Positions 33,142-46,967 are shown, numbered from the stretch's first letter. The stretch is 64,000 nt of DNA from Coenobita brevimanus (GCA_032717465.1 CM064669.1:45037101-45101100), one strand, 5' to 3'. Made by a program: numbers and translations. The notes: generated by a model from the letters alone, not told the origin.

Positions 33142-35209
33142 CTGATACAAACCTGGCTACGTGAACGTGATCGGATTTATTTCAGGATGCCACTGATGGG
33201 TGGATGTTGGGGGGGGGGAGGATGGGTTGTAATGTACTGCTCTAATCGAGATGTTTCTCCATTGCAGGTGTTGGGGTGTCAGGAAGTGGGGTGCTCTTGA
33301 AGAGGATTTGATAATGTTTGTGTGGTGACTGTTTTGTACGTAGTTGTTTCGTTGCTATGTAACAGCGTACCGTATCTCACAAACCGCAACCAACTGAGCA
33401 TTTCAATTACCATTTACGCAATCAGCAGATCAGTATTACCCAGAATTGAATGATTTTATCTCTGAAGCAATTTCATTGTCGAACAGTGTCATCAGACTGA
33501 TATTAAAAACGGAAGATGAAATCCACTGGCACAGAGGAGGGCAATGATCACCAAGGAGCGTGGTGGGCAAGGTCCAGCTTCTCTGTCTTAGCATATATCG
33601 GTTTATTTGACTTGGGGGTTCTCTGCTATCGGTGTACCTGTGATCTGACCTCTGCTTGTCTCTGTCTGAATTCTGAACCTGTCAGAGCCAGTAGGTATGT
33701 GGCTGTGTATGAAGTATTGTATGTAAAATAAGGTAGTTCTGTTCAGCAGTTTAATACTTTCCTTTGTATCTTCATAAAAGTGTCTTTCCTCTGATTTATT
33801 GCAGGTTTTGGCTGTGAATCATACAGCTGCCATCAACGCACTTGGGAATTAATTGATTCCAGTTAATTGTAGATTATTGTATTCATGTAAGAGAAGTCCA
33901 AGAAGTCAAAGGTTAGAGGCTGTTAATTTATCCCTCGGCTGCCTTAGAGGTAAATATGGCTTTTATAGAGACCAACACAAGATACCCCTGTTCATTTGTA
34001 ATTAATCCTGGCAGTCAGAGGTTTAAGGGTGTGCTGGTAAGACGAGTGCGAACAACATCGTTATCGAGTATCATTTGAGGAAAATATTTCTTAAGAATAA
34101 TATTTCGATCTAGCGAGCAGTCTCACTCAAGAGAAACAGTGTGTCTTGGTAAAAGCTTGTCCTTAGTAATTAATTAATCTGGCTAGATTACATGCTTTTT
34201 GTAATGGTTTTTTCTCAAAATGGGATACTTAACATATTGTACATATACCTGTTGTTGTTTACTTTCGTTAATAAAACTTTCTATGTATCCGTCTCGTCTC
34301 CCTTCGTCTTCCCATCCCTATAGACTTATGACCTAGTTTAGTATATGGGAATCTCTAAAAATAATGGTAATAATTTTGATGTGACTAAATCGTGGATGAA
34401 TGCCACTGATAAGAGTCCATATGTCATCCTTCGATTTCATTTAGTTAATAATGAATAATATTTTCAATAGCTAGGGCAAATGGGGTTCACCTGACATGGT
34501 TGGAAATGCATTATATTCCGACAAGCTTGAATTTTTGTGGGGACCAAAAATTAACTTCATAGCAAGGGAGGTATCATGACGTCTCATTGTCCTTTTCGCG
34601 GACATTGGAGCTTGCTGGAGGTTACTAACCTTATTTGTTCATCCAAAGTTCCTTCATGTAGTCCTTTGTCAGGTGTTTTCATCAGTAACGTAAAGGCCCA
34701 GGGCCCTGTCGTACTACTACTACTACTACTACTACTAATACTATTAATAATGAGTAATAATAATAGTAATAATAATGATGATGATGATTAATAATAATAA
34801 TAATAATAATAATTATAATAACGCTTAGTTTTCTGTACTTCAAAGAAAAAGTCCTGTAATGGTAGAGAGAACAAACTTTGTGGCGTCATCGTGGTGAAGG
34901 GATTAATTGGCAGCAGTATTAGTCAGGTGAATCCCAAATGAGACAGCATCGACATTCAGTATTTGATTTTGGTTCCCAGTAAATATTGAATAATGCTTTT
35001 CTTTTACATTCACAGACATTCATAGTTAACGATATTTAAAATACACTTTTCAGCACGCCACTGAAAACAGGAAAGAAGGCCATGATTCAGAACGTTTCCA
35101 AAAATTCCACCCCGAATTGAAAATATATTCAGCACACAAAGCCAGAGTGGAGGGAAAAATGTACCAAAATATTTAAATTCTCGAGCAACCAGTGACGGAA
35201 TGTTGGGAT
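33142..35209. other. Unassigned AT-rich sequence with a triplet tract
   Basis: About 2 kb without recognised coding or mobile sequence. 34712-34815 is an ACT/AAT/GAT triplet microsatellite cluster. 33215-33226 is a G run. The longest frames (such as 33516-33731) have no domain. Confidence 0.5.
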
Positions 35210-35630
35210 TGGCAGTGAAGGTGGTGGTAGAGAGGGCGGAGTGGTATGTGGTATGGAGAAGGTGGTGGTGGTAGTGGTAGAGTGAGGCGGGGTGTGGTAA
35301 TGTAGTAGTGGGGTGATGGTGGTGTGGTGGAATAAGATGTGGTATTTTGATGTTAGGGTGTTATGAGTTGATAGTGGAGTTGAGTAAGATGTAGTTGGCG
35401 ATGGTTGAGTGAAGTGAGGTGTGGTGGGGTGGGGTGGTTTTCAGTGGAGTGAGAAGTGGAGTCAGGAGTGGGAGGGGTAAGCTAGGGGTGTAATGGATGA
35501 GACAGGTATGGGAGAGGTAAGGTAAGGGTATGAGAAACAAGACTGGGGTTGAGGAACAAGACAAGACCAGAGTTGCTAAGGATCTTGGACGAGCTATAGG
35601 AGCACAGTGGTGTGTGGGAAGAGGGCCTAA
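35210..35630. repeat. Degenerate G/T-rich tract (GTGGTG, GGGGTG, GGAGTGAG words)
   Basis: On the minus strand it is C/A-rich, the same composition as the CCACC minisatellites at 3.7 and 39.3 kb, but more decayed and in the opposite orientation. Confidence 0.65.
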
Positions 35631-35693
35631 TGGTACAAAATAATTGAGTGATACCAGTCGGTTACGTAACACATAAGGGTAGTAAGATGTACA

Positions 35694-35696
<3 letters not shown>

Positions 35697-35765
<69 letters not shown>
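35697..35765. repeat. (GT)n microsatellite
   Basis: About 34 GT repeats. Confidence 0.95.
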
Positions 35766-35767
<2 letters not shown>

Positions 35768-36043
35768 ATTAAAACAACACCCACGGACTGGAGTGTCACT
35801 AGCCATGCAAAAAAGAAAAAAAATTGTTTCTTCCTTATCAAACATGCTTCTCTTCCCACTGCCTCTTATCCTCCTTCACTCTCATCCAGCTCCCGTCCCC
35901 CACCACCCTGCATTATTAAATGTTCATCATTATAATGATGTTACTGAAAGCTTTAAAGTGTCAAAAACACCCGAGAAAGTTACGATGCACACCAAGTAAC
36001 AGAGAATGTCAAGCCAGTTGTGATACTAGATGAAGATGTCAGC

Positions 36044-36046
<3 letters not shown>

Positions 36047-36075
<29 letters not shown>
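36047..36075. repeat. Poly(A) run, 29 nt, followed by (TTTA)n
   Basis: A pure A run, then TTTATTTATTTATTTATT at about 36090-36107. No LINE or SINE body was recognised directly upstream, so its origin is unknown. 35766-36046 and 36108-36540 show nothing else recognisable. Confidence 0.85.
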
Positions 36076-36077
<2 letters not shown>

Positions 36078-36544
36078 GCAAATTTCTATTTATTTATTTA
36101 TTTATTGTAAAATTATAAGTACCAGGTAATGCCCATGATACCAGAAGATTCCGGGTCTTATGGTGTTGCGTGGTGAAAGTTTAAGTAGCAGGAGATACCG
36201 ATGCTCGTAATGATACTGGATGAAAGTAAAAGTATCAGAAAATACTTCCAAATACGTAATATGTTACCTTAAAATGACGTTGGTTGGAATTTACAGTACT
36301 AGTCAGTGCAAAGATCAGGGAGGCAGTATAAAAGTTTGAATTACCCCAACCCTTGCAAAATGCCCCCAGTGCTAAACGGGGATGCCCCAGACTGCGCCTT
36401 AACCTTTAACCTCCCACCTCCCCGTCTGTCTTCGTTATTAAGTAGTAAAGCCCCCGGTAACATTGCCCAGACTACAACACGCAAGCATCGCTTTACACAA
36501 CTAGGTCCCATTGTCAGTTACCTTCATGCCTGTCAGTTTTAGGT

Positions 36545-36720
36545 AATGGAAAAATAATCTCGAGGTCACTGCCGAGGGTAAAGAGTCCTCGCCCAGGGGT
36601 CTCGTGATAGGCCCGGGAATCGGACGCAGGGCCTCTCTGTTGCGAGTGTGCTTCCGAGTTTCTCACACCACCTGGCCACCCCCACCCCTGCCTCGTTGGC
36701 CATAACAATTTGTGTGATGG
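36545..36720 (-). mobile_element. tRNA-derived SINE
   Basis: On the minus strand an A-box-like TGGCCAGGTGGTGTGAG (about 36666-36682) is followed, about 40 nt on, by a B-box-like GCGTCCGATTCCCGGGCC (about 36612-36629). The intervening GAAGCACACTCGCAACAGAG resembles a tRNA anticodon arm. A non-tRNA body continues to about 36545. Confidence 0.65.
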
Positions 36721-37249
36721 AGCTGCGGCAGGGTTAACCCACCCAGGACATGAAGGGTTGTGTGTCGTGGGGTCGTTTATGTGTAAAACATCCAAACCAA
36801 TTTACTGGATAAACAAGGCTTCAAAAACAGTTAACTGTCCTCACAGATAATTTTGTTTTCCTTATTTCCTCACTTGGAAAAGTTTGATGGTATAAGTTGA
36901 AATAGTCTTGTACACATGTTCAGAAAGTCATTAAATACTGCTCCTGGTACCAGGGTCCAGAGGCTGTTTTTACATAAGCTCTCTTATTAAGTTACGTTTA
37001 ACATTACATACAGTGAAGAGGGTGAGAGGCTTACGCAGGATATCTGTGTAATCTTTCTCCTGCCCTTTTCACCATACGACCGATGAGTTGATAATATACA
37101 AAACGACAAGGAAAACAAGAAAACTGTAAACTGGAAGAATCAAGATATATGAATTCAAAGTTTGACCAGATGATGATGATGCAGCAGAAATTGAGAGGCA
37201 AGAAACCGTGAATTGAAGGGCTCTGTAGAGAAGTATTGATGATTTTTAA
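36721..37249. other. Unassigned sequence
   Basis: Nothing recognised. Confidence 0.5.
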
Positions 37250-37935
37250 AAAATGAGAAAGAAATCAGAAACAACTTGAACCGCAGTAACCCCTGCATAA
37301 AGAAAACTGAAAGAGGAAGAACGGAAGTGACAAGCAGCATGGGGGAGAGTAAAACGGGTATGCGTTCAGAAGAGACAGCAGGAACACAACATAACCAGGT
37401 GAAAAAAAGTAGAGATTAATGGAGAATGGGGAGAAGAGGAGAGGAAGAGGAAGAGAAGGACGGGGCGAGGGGAAGGAGTGATAAATTGTGTACAGGAACA
37501 AGAGGGAGAAATAGAATAACAAGCTACGAGGAAAAAAGGAAAGGGTTGACAATTGGAAGAGAGGGAAGGGAGCACAATACTCCCGAAAGAGAAGCTAGGT
37601 CACGGTAGGTTAGTTAAGATTGAGGGGAGGAAGAGGCGGAAGGAGACACAAAACACTTATACCGAAGAGATGACAATGCAAATGTGAAAGAAAAAAAGAA
37701 AAGAAAATGAGAGGAGAAAAGGGGAGGGCATAATTTAGTATGGAAATGAAGATAAGATGAAACAGAAGAAGAGGTCCGGGAGGAGAAAAATGTGGAAGGG
37801 GAGGAGGAAGTCTAGGAAAATTTAAACAGAGAAGAAAGACGAGGTGGAGAAAAAACAGGAGGAAAGAAATTGGGATAGAAAGAAGTAAGTATATAGAATG
37901 GAAAAGAAGAGGTAAAGGGAGAGGAGCGAGCGTGG
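37250..37935. repeat. Polypurine block, copy 2 of duplicated segment A (first part)
   Basis: Collinear with 1297-1980 (see that entry). Minus-strand open frames here are Leu-, Ser- and Phe-rich artefacts. Confidence 0.8.
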
Positions 37936-38089
37936 TGATGTGAGGTGAGGTGTTAGGGAGAGTGTCAGACTGAGGCCCCTCTGTGTAAGTGTAAACAAGA
38001 TAGCAACGGACTGTGCGAGTGGGGATGTGTTGGAAATTCTGGCAAGAGGGATAACCTGCCATTCGATTGCAGTGCTTTACAGTTTTTGT

Positions 38090-38360
38090 TGATCAGCCCC
38101 AATATCAGAACCGACCTGACCCATCAACAATAGGCAAGCAACCTCCCCTCCTGGGCCATCCCCGTGCAGTAAACCGATGTTCCCTTCTGGATGACTGCGC
38201 TTCGCTACAGACACGGGAAAAAGTGTGGAGGTTTGATTCCTGGATGGACGCCGCATTTGTGTCTGTCCCCTGTTAGGAAGGGCACCATAGTACCCTCCAC
38301 ACCATCTTGCAGTTTGGTTATATGGTTACCTCCTAGCGTTGTAAAAATAAGAAAGTGCCT
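38090..38360 (+). mobile_element. SINE-like repeat
   Basis: A B-box-like GGAGGTTTGATTCCTGG lies at about 38228-38244, and a weak A-box-like GTGCAGTAAACCG about 60 nt upstream. At 38310-38345 it shares a TATATGGTTACC phrase and AGCGTTGTAAA with the copy at 9.1 kb. It occupies the place where the two copies of duplicated segment A differ, so it may be an insertion in this copy. Confidence 0.5.
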
Positions 38361-38649
38361 GGAAGGAAAAGGTGAAGCAGGAAGAGAGGCGGGCAGACAC
38401 AGAGATGGAATGAAAAACTGGAAGGAAGAAATAGATCAAGTGAGTAGATGATGGTCGCCACGTACCAAAAACACTTTATAGTAAAAAGATTAAGTGGAAA
38501 AAGTTATACATATTAATAGAAAAAAATACTGATTAACAAGTAATGAGACAGAGGGAGAAAAGGGAAATTATTAAAGTCTGAGAGAAAAAAGTAATTAGTG
38601 TTCCTCTCCTTACGTCGCAACGATGACTTAATTTTTATTAATTCTACTT
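38361..38649. other. Unassigned sequence
   Basis: A-rich. Nothing recognised. Confidence 0.5.
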
Positions 38650-40440
38650 AGGGACGATATACAGTAATTTCAGGTCAGAGCAAACGTTTGGTAATTGAGT
38701 TAATAAAAGGAATATCTAACTCCTTCATTTCGAAAAATTTCTTAGTCACATAAAGTCGACTATAGCAAGGAAAATGAAATTTTAAAAGATCATATTGAAG
38801 CGGTCGATAAACGCAAAAAGAATTATGAGAGCTTGAATGAAGATGGAGGAAAATATAGGAGACTAATAGAACAGGTGTAAAACGATGAGAGGCAAAGAAA
38901 GGGTGATTATAATACCAAGCACACTTCATCCTTAATGAGAAAGAAGTATGATGATATAGTTTGAGAGAGAGAGAGAGAGAGAGAGAGAATCATCTATATA
39001 GTTTTCCGTCCAGTGTGTGTTAGGTAGTAGTCAGCTAAAAGAAATCGTAGTGTTTAAGCAAAATAGGCGGAATGCTGTTGAAGTGTACATACTTTTATTA
39101 AGTTTATTTATTCATTTAATTATTTATTTATTAGTTTTACTGTATAGTTCAATCCTACTTTAGGTAATATTAGAGCAGCAAATACCAGTATTATCTAGAA
39201 TATAGTTATTGGCATAATATATAAAGTGGCAATCCGTGCATACCACCATAAAACTAATAGAACGATGAAGCCTAACGCACAGCTGTTGCCACCATCACAA
39301 CACCACACTTTACCCTACACTCTGCCATACTACCCACTCCCACCACTACAGTATCTACTCCCCACGTCCACCCCACTACACCCTCCGAACCCTCTCCACA
39401 CTACACTCTCCCCACTCCACCACACTACATCCTCCCCACCCCCACCACACTACATCCTCCCTTCCCCCACTACACTATACCCTCGCCTCCCCCACCATAC
39501 TACACCCTCCCCACCCCACCCACATTACTCCCTTCCCACCCCCTCCACATTACGCCCTTCCCACTCCTACGAGACTACACCCTTCCCACCCTCACCACAT
39601 TACATCCAACCACCACTACACTACACCCTCCCCACCACTACACCACACTACATCTCCCCACCCCCACCACACTACACCCTCCCCACCCCCACCACACTAC
39701 ACCCTTCCTACCACCACCCGACAACACCCTCACCACTACCACCACACAACACCCTCCCTACCCACACCACACTACAACATCCTAACCTCGACCACTCTAT
39801 ACCCTCCCAACCTTCACCCCACGACACCCTCCCCAGCACCACCCCACGACACCCTCCCCACCCTCACCACACTACACTCTCCCCACCCTCACCACACTAC
39901 ACTCTCCCCACCCTCACCACACTACACCCTCCCCACCACCACCACATTACACCCTCCCCACCACCACCACACTACACCCTCCCCACCACCACCACACTAT
40001 ACCCTCCCCACCACCACCACACTACACCCACCCACCACTACCACACTACACCCTCCCCACCACCACATTACACCCCACCACCACACTACACTCTCCCCAC
40101 CACAGAAACCACACTTTACCCTCCCCACCACAACCACATTACACCCTCCCCACCACAACCACCACACTACACTTTCCCACCACCGCCACACAACACCTTC
40201 CCACCACCACCACCATACTACGCCTTCCCACCACCACCACACTACACCTTCCCACCACCACCACCACACTACACCTTCCCACCACCACACTACACCTCCC
40301 CACCACCACCACCATACTACGCCTTCCCACCACCACCACACTACACCTTCCCACCACCACCACCACCACCACCACCACAACCACCACCACACTACAGTAT
40401 ATTTCCTCATCACTACCACCACACTACATCTCACCACCGC
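38650..40440. repeat. Duplicated segment A copy 2 (second part)
   Basis: Collinear with 2800-4150. It includes the GA microsatellite (38964-38989), the TTTATTTATT stretch near 39103-39135 and the CATACCACCATAAAA phrase at about 39238. It ends in an expanded CCACC minisatellite. Confidence 0.75.
39290..40440. repeat. CCACCACCACACTACACC minisatellite, roughly 25 bp period
   Basis: About 1.1 kb almost without G on the plus strand. Around 39900-40030 the unit CCCTCCCCACCACCACCACA plus CTACA repeats at 25 bp. Because 25 is not a multiple of 3, the 407-codon frame at 39226-40449 rotates through HYTLPTPTT, LHPPHHHH and TTPSPPPP in turn, the signature of a stop-free repeat rather than a protein. The minus strand also stays open (Trp and Val only). 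Confidence 0.95.
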
Positions 40441-40904
40441 CTTTCCTAAGTTTAATAAAACAGCGGAATTACGAAGAAGGAAGTACAAAAAGACGTCACG
40501 GGATTCCAAGTGGCAACTACTTACAGCTTCCCAAATGAATAAAATCCTGTGGAGGCAGCGAGAATGAAATACCCAACCTTGACCCTGAAATGATAAGGTT
40601 AAAGAAAAAGAGTAAATATGAGGTAATGCCAGAAGTCGTATTAGGAGCCGTGTTCTCGTGCACACAGGACACTTATGAAGATTTCTTCAGTGACGAGTTG
40701 CTTATTACGCCTTTATTGTTGTCTTAAGTACATCGTTTTAGTGTCAGCATAGTTTGCATCTGCAGCATCAATTACTAGATGGTATTAAGAGGTATTCGAC
40801 AAAATGAATAGCTGAGTAAGCGGTGTTACGAAGCTTCCTTAAGCCAGCAAGAATATGATCTATGAGTGGAAAGTAAACGGGGCGGTAAACCAAGGCTTGT
40901 GTGT
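40441..40904. other. Unassigned; dispersed-motif fragments
   Basis: AATGAATAAAATCCTGTGGA with GGCAGCGAGAATGA at about 40534-40567 is a reverse-orientation copy of the window-wide motif. Nothing else recognised. Confidence 0.5.
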
Positions 40905-41518
40905 ACAGTACACCACGTCCACTCCATGTTTTTGTTACCCACTTCCTCTTCCACTCCATCTTTTTGTTATCCACTTCCTCTTCCACTCCATCTTTCTTTT
41001 CCCATCTTCTGCCACGCCATCTTTCTTTCCCCCTTTTCTCTTCTACTCCATCTATCTTTCCCCTCTTCCTCTTCCACTCTGTCTTTCTTTTCCCCTCTTC
41101 CTCTTCCACTCCATCTTTTCCCTTCATCCTCTTCCTCTCTTACTCCCTCTTTCTTTCCCTCTCTTTCCCTCACACTCCATCACTTTTTCCCACTCTTCTG
41201 CTGATGTTCTCTCGTACCTTTGCTGTACCGCCATTCAGTTCAGTATTTCATCTTCACCCCTCCACTCTCACCCCACCTTCGTCCCTCACAGTCACCGATA
41301 TTCCTCCACTCCTTCACTTCTCCTTCATCTCTCACTCTTTGCCACACATTTACTTTCTCATCTCTTCTCTCATACCCTTGTTTTCCCCCGACTAACATGG
41401 TCTTATTCTGCTATATCGATTATCATTCCATCTTTTCCTTTCGTTTTCTCTTTGTCGTGTGCATTTAATACCCATCTTGATTCAGACTATTAATTTCTTC
41501 TCCGCAATTCCATTTCAT

Positions 41519-41573
<55 letters not shown>

Positions 41574-42370
41574 AACATATCTATCTTACCGTCACTAGTT
41601 ATCCTTCGGTCTCCACTTCCACTCCCTCTTTCTCTCTCTTCCGAACATTTTCTTCTGTTATGCCTCTTTTGAGTAAAACCAAAATTTCTCCTTCACTCTT
41701 CCACTTTCACTCGATCTCCCTGTCCTCCGTCCCGTCCATACGTGTTTTCGGCCAGTATTTCCCCTCCTGTCTTTCACTTCCACTCCATGTCCCTCCCTCC
41801 TTTCCACACACCTTCCTCTCCAACAGTCACCAGTTTCCCCCCCCCCACTCTTCCACTTCCACACCATCTCCCTCCCACTCTTACACTTCCACACCATCTC
41901 CCTCCCACTCTTACACTTCCACACCATCTCCCTCCCACTCTTCTACTTCCACACCATCTCCCTCCCACTCTTCTACTTCCACACCATCTCCCTCCCACTC
42001 TTCCACTTCCACACCATCTCCCTCCCACGCATCCAGACATTTCTGTCTCCTTCTGCATATCCCTTTTCACTCCACCAGTATTTCTCCACCACTCCTTCCC
42101 TTCCACTCCATCTTTCTTGCTTCCTTTCCACAAATCTCTTTTTCGTACCCTCACCCGTTTTCTTCCAATATTTGACTCTCGCTACATCTTCCCTCTCTTC
42201 CACATATTTTCTCTTCCAGACCTCCCTTGGAAATTATTTTATGTACATTATTTCGTTGTCACTCTTTTACCAAGTATTAAACTCCTTCTTCCTTAATTCC
42301 CTTTGTCCACACACGTTCCATCTTCCTTGTCCTTCCTGCCACCCACTTGGTATCCTTAGTCAAAGTCAGA
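40905..42370. repeat. Polypyrimidine tract with internal repeats
   Basis: About 1.4 kb of C/T-rich plus strand. The phrase TTCCACTCCATCTTTCTTT recurs between 40930 and 41170 at roughly 30 bp steps. A pure (CT)n lies at 41520-41570. Long Ser- and Pro-rich frames (40855-41493, 41459-42175) are artefacts. Confidence 0.88.
41846..42030. repeat. 30 bp minisatellite, about six copies
   Basis: Unit CTCTTACACTTCCACACC plus ATCTCCCTCCCA, with TTCTAC and TTCCAC variants. Six nearly identical units lie inside the pyrimidine tract. Open frames on both strands have a 10-residue period. Confidence 0.95.
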
Positions 42371-42419
42371 GTCTATTTTTTATATGCCAGAGTAACATAC
42401 AGACATATATTGTACATAC

Positions 42420-43345
42420 ATAGAAGAACCTATACAGGCCAGGTTTGTTGAGCCGACGGCTCTTTTACAAACATAATAAGCTATAAAAATAACTTGGTTC
42501 ATCTGTCTCTGACAATACATACCGGTACTAAATTATTCATTTATGATACAAAATTATATACAATGTATTTCTTAATGTTTAAGAACCCACTCATAATTTT
42601 GTTTAATTGCCCGTTTAAAGCAGCTGAGATTATTATTAGTTTTAAGATGATAAGGTAGGCAGTTCCACATAGCTGGTCCTGCACAGTATATATGACGTTT
42701 GCTGGCAAGTGCTGTAGCTGCTGGGATAATAAGATTTATTTCAAGGCCTCTTGTATCATGATTGTGACTTACCTACTGGAACATATTGCTGCAGCAGGTC
42801 AATCCATATAGAACCTTAAATGTAAGAAGTATGCTAAAATATTTATATATTTGATCAATGTTTCAAATATTCAGCTCGTTAAATACATTACTAGTTGAAT
42901 CTTATTTTTTAAAAATAAGAAATATTTCTTACTATCAGTTTCAGCATTACAACCAAGGGATTTTTACAAGCTTGGCTAGCACCGCCCCATACAAGAATAT
43001 CATATATAAGATATGGATATACTAAGGAGTGGTACACACTTCGAATTGCAGATGAGGTATGCATTTCTCGTGTGTTATACAATATACCACATGTTTTGGC
43101 AGTCTGATTGTTTACCCTCAATATATGTTCCTTCCATTTTAATTTATAGTCAGTGGTGACACCTAGGATTTTAGTTGTTAATTGTTTGCTTATATTATGA
43201 CCTCCAATTACTAACTGTTGTAAAGTTTCAACTTTAGTTGTTCTGTAAAAGGGCATATAGTGAGTCTTGGATATGTTCAGTACTAATTTATTTGCAATAA
43301 TCCAATTATTTAATTTTTCAAGTTCTTCCACTTGTCTTCCACATC
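42420..43345 (-). mobile_element. LINE 3' fragment, third family (Jockey/CR1-like)
   Basis: On the minus strand this holds the C-terminal third of an RT polyprotein and about 150 bp of 3' UTR. It is 5'-truncated near 43345 and truncated or decayed at the 3' end near TATGTATG repeats at about 42400-42420. It is distinct in protein sequence from both the RTE copies and the 57-60 kb LINE. Clade assignment is tentative. Confidence 0.8.
42572..43331 (-). pseudogene. RT C-terminal region of a Jockey/CR1-like LINE, frameshifted
   Basis: The 43331-42909 part reads through the post-palm region: LEKLNNWIIANKLVLNISKT, then KILGVTTDYKLKWKEHI and LVYPYLIYDILVWGG. These are standard positions after the FADD box. 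A frameshift near 42900 follows. The terminal segment is in another phase (about 42750-42575) and includes AGPAMWNCLP, the GP..WN..P box near the C-terminus of such proteins, before a TAA at 42572-42574. The FADD motif and everything upstream are missing. Confidence 0.85.
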
Positions 43346-43400
43346 TATCCTTTCTTGCACGGTTTAGAATACTGTATTTCTCTTACCGACGCGTTGTATG

Positions 43401-44410
<1,010 letters not shown>

Positions 44411-44605
44411 GTCCCCGGCTGTCAGCGGTGTTGGCCCTGCTCTTAAACCCAAAGTGGAGTCATGGCCGTCGAGCCAGGATTTTGCAGGGGACATTTTGTG
44501 AAGCAGCCGCCACCCTGTTGTCAGTCACACACGAGTCAGTATCTCAGCACCTGTGACTAGGTTGTGTGTGGGTGGAAAATGTAGGATGTTTCGATTGTTT
44601 TTAGC
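44411..44605. other. Complex CpG-containing sequence, unassigned
   Basis: Mixed composition between two low-complexity blocks (GCGGTGTTGG, CCGTCGAGCC and similar). No domain or tRNA-like box was recognised. Confidence 0.4.
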
Positions 44606-44608
44606 TGT

Positions 44609-44661
<53 letters not shown>
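44606..44661. repeat. (GT)n(GA)n compound microsatellite
   Basis: About 13 GT then about 15 GA repeats. On the minus strand this reads (TC)n(AC)n, the same compound type as at 43404-43501. Confidence 0.95.
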
Positions 44662-44663
<2 letters not shown>

Positions 44664-44759
44664 AGGTATCTGTACATAGGTGTTGTGGCCAAGGAAAGGT
44701 GTTTAAATGTGTGTTGGCCATTGTCCACGTCCACACTTCAGTTCACGCCATTAGTCATC

Positions 44760-45170
44760 CTTGCTTCCCCAACATCTTCACTTTCTTTCTTTTCATTTCT
44801 TTCTCACTCCCTGTCCCCTCCTTTCTTTTTTTGTTCTTTTCCTTCTGTCCACCTTTTCTCTCTTTCTGTTTTATCCTCTCCCCTATTCTTATCTTCCTTT
44901 TCTCTCTTCTCTATCTCTCCAAGTTTCCCTTTCCCTCTCTCACTTATCTTCTCTCCCTCTCCCCTCCTCCATCTCCTCTTTCTGTATTTGCATTCCTTCC
45001 TCTTTCTGTCTCCCTCAGTTTCTCTCTCACTTCCTCTCTCCCTTTCCATTCCTCCTGTGTCCCTTTCTGTATTTGCTTTCCTGCCTTTCTCCGTCTGTTT
45101 CTCTCTCAGTCTTTCTCTCCCTTTCCTTCCCTCTTGTTTCCCTTTCTGTATTCCCCCTTATCTGTTGCCA
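44760..45170. repeat. Polypyrimidine tract
   Basis: C/T-rich, with CTCTTTCTG, CTCTCCC and CCTTTC words. Open frames are artefacts. Confidence 0.88.
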
Positions 45171-46929
45171 TCTTAGACTACTGTTGATGTAGTACAGTCT
45201 GGTTTTGAGCCCAAATTGCTGTTAATAGATATATACATTCCAAGTAAGGTGTAAGCCATGACGCAGCATTTTCTCCCTCCCATTGTTCTCGGTGTTCGGG
45301 GCTTCTGTTAATTAAACAGTTTGGCGCGACATCTGATACGGCCATTACAACGTCCAGTCCGGCCTTGTATGCCTTTGGGATAAATAAAATGCTGTTGTAA
45401 CAGTCCAAGAACGTCTTATTTTATTCTTGCTACCTACAGACGATTATATACGACCATTGCAACGTCCAGTCTAGCTTAGTGCGCCGTGAAAAAAAGAAGA
45501 TGCGTTGTTATCGATGGGTTAACACTGCAGGATAACTTATTTTTTAATAATAATTCTTATCTCAAAACAATTTCACTCAGTTTTGTCGAGCCCTTAGTGG
45601 CGAAGATGTTAATGAAGCCTGTATCTAACTCCCGCAGATGCCTTTCCTAAACTAACTGCTGGCCAACTACTGTGTTGTTTACCAACATTTGTCTATTTTT
45701 TTTTTTTTTTAAGACACTTCGATTAGTTCATACTTTTACCTGGGGTTCCTACGCCGGAGTAAATTCATTATTACTGAGGGAAAAATATATCGTGAAAAGC
45801 CAAGCCCAAAATGACTAACATTAAATGAAGCAAGATATAAATAAAATGGACGGTTGAAGAAATTCATATAAAACGGCTGTTCTACATGATTAGTGATCAT
45901 GAAGTCTTTTTATTATTTTTTTCCAGCCATAAGATAGCACTGTACAAGTAATTCTGCTTTTAAAAAAATGCTCCTTACTGACCAATGTATTTGCATCTAC
46001 AGCTGCAAATCTGTTTAATCTTATATGGTATGACATATTTATGGGGAAGGAGTAAATGAGTGGTCCAGCCAAACTTTGGGGTAAAAAGCAGAAAAAATTA
46101 TAATGTCCGATCCATGCGATACACTGGATGACGGATACACACTCACAAATAGTGCCATTCCAGCAGAACACATTTCCAAAAACGTTTCTCAGTCAGCACT
46201 CCAATTATCTCCCATATCTACACATGGTGTGTTGCAGTGAGTGGAGGCAAATCACTTCTCCATTGATACCAAATTTGTTTGTCCGCTTTAGAATCACTAA
46301 CCTCTCAGGTGCCCTCAGACACGGTAAGACCGTACGGTATGCAGTAAAACTGTCCGCCCATGCCACGCATCTGGAAGTCACCTATTTGGTTTCATGCATT
46401 CGCTTGCGAAAACAGAAAATATGATCAGTGCAAATAAACGGCAGAATATGTCATTGGCAGTTCAACTCTGTCGTGATGCTTTTTTGTGAAGAAAAGAAAG
46501 AACCATGTGCCTGGAGCCTGAACAAAAACATAATAATGAACCTGAACAAAAAATGAAGCCAAAATCAAGGTTTAATAATTTCAAGATGCCTTGATATATT
46601 TTCTTTAAAAGTTTGGGGATTATAGGTAGAGTGAATGACACTGAGGAAGACAGATCTGGAGTTGATCACTGGGAATACATGTTGACTCTTGCAGTAGAGG
46701 GTTGAAGAGAAACAGGTTTAGTTTGTGTAGCTAGACGGTTGGTGCGTGTCCACCAAAATACAGGAGGAAAGCAGGCAGAGATTTGAGAACAGTGATGAAT
46801 ACACCAGCGACTGACTTTGTACGGGGAGGACCGTACTCGCCCACATAATATCAGGTACAGCTGTCACGTGTGTGTATGTGGGGGGGAGGGCTCATTACAT
46901 ACAGCACTTCTATACAGGGCGGAATGAAA

Positions 46930-46934
<5 letters not shown>
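45171..46934. other. Unassigned sequence with dispersed-motif copies
   Basis: A motif copy lies at 45420-45447 (TTATTCTTGCTACCTACAGA then CGATTATA). 45703-45710 is T-rich. Overlapping frames at 45890-46171 (minus) and 46128-46424 (plus) have mixed amino-acid composition, but I recognise no domain in either. Confidence 0.5.

Positions 46935-46963
<29 letters not shown>
46935..46963. repeat. (CT)n microsatellite
   Basis: About 14 CT repeats. 46964-47175 shows nothing recognisable. Confidence 0.95.

Positions 46964-46967
<4 letters not shown>

Noticed and set aside
32708..33150. 145- and 134-codon frames on opposite strands
   Set aside because: Both are the 27 bp minisatellite read in frame; no other coding evidence.
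33516..33731. 71-codon frame with several Cys residues
   Set aside because: No zinc-finger or other spacing pattern; short and isolated.
39226..40449. 407-codon open frame
   Set aside because: Pure His/Pro/Thr/Tyr repeats rotating with a 25 bp unit in G-free sequence. It is also open on the other strand. No gene signature.
45890..46424. Overlapping mixed-composition frames on both strands
   Set aside because: Considered as a possible exon or LINE remnant, but no recognisable motif and no splice context.
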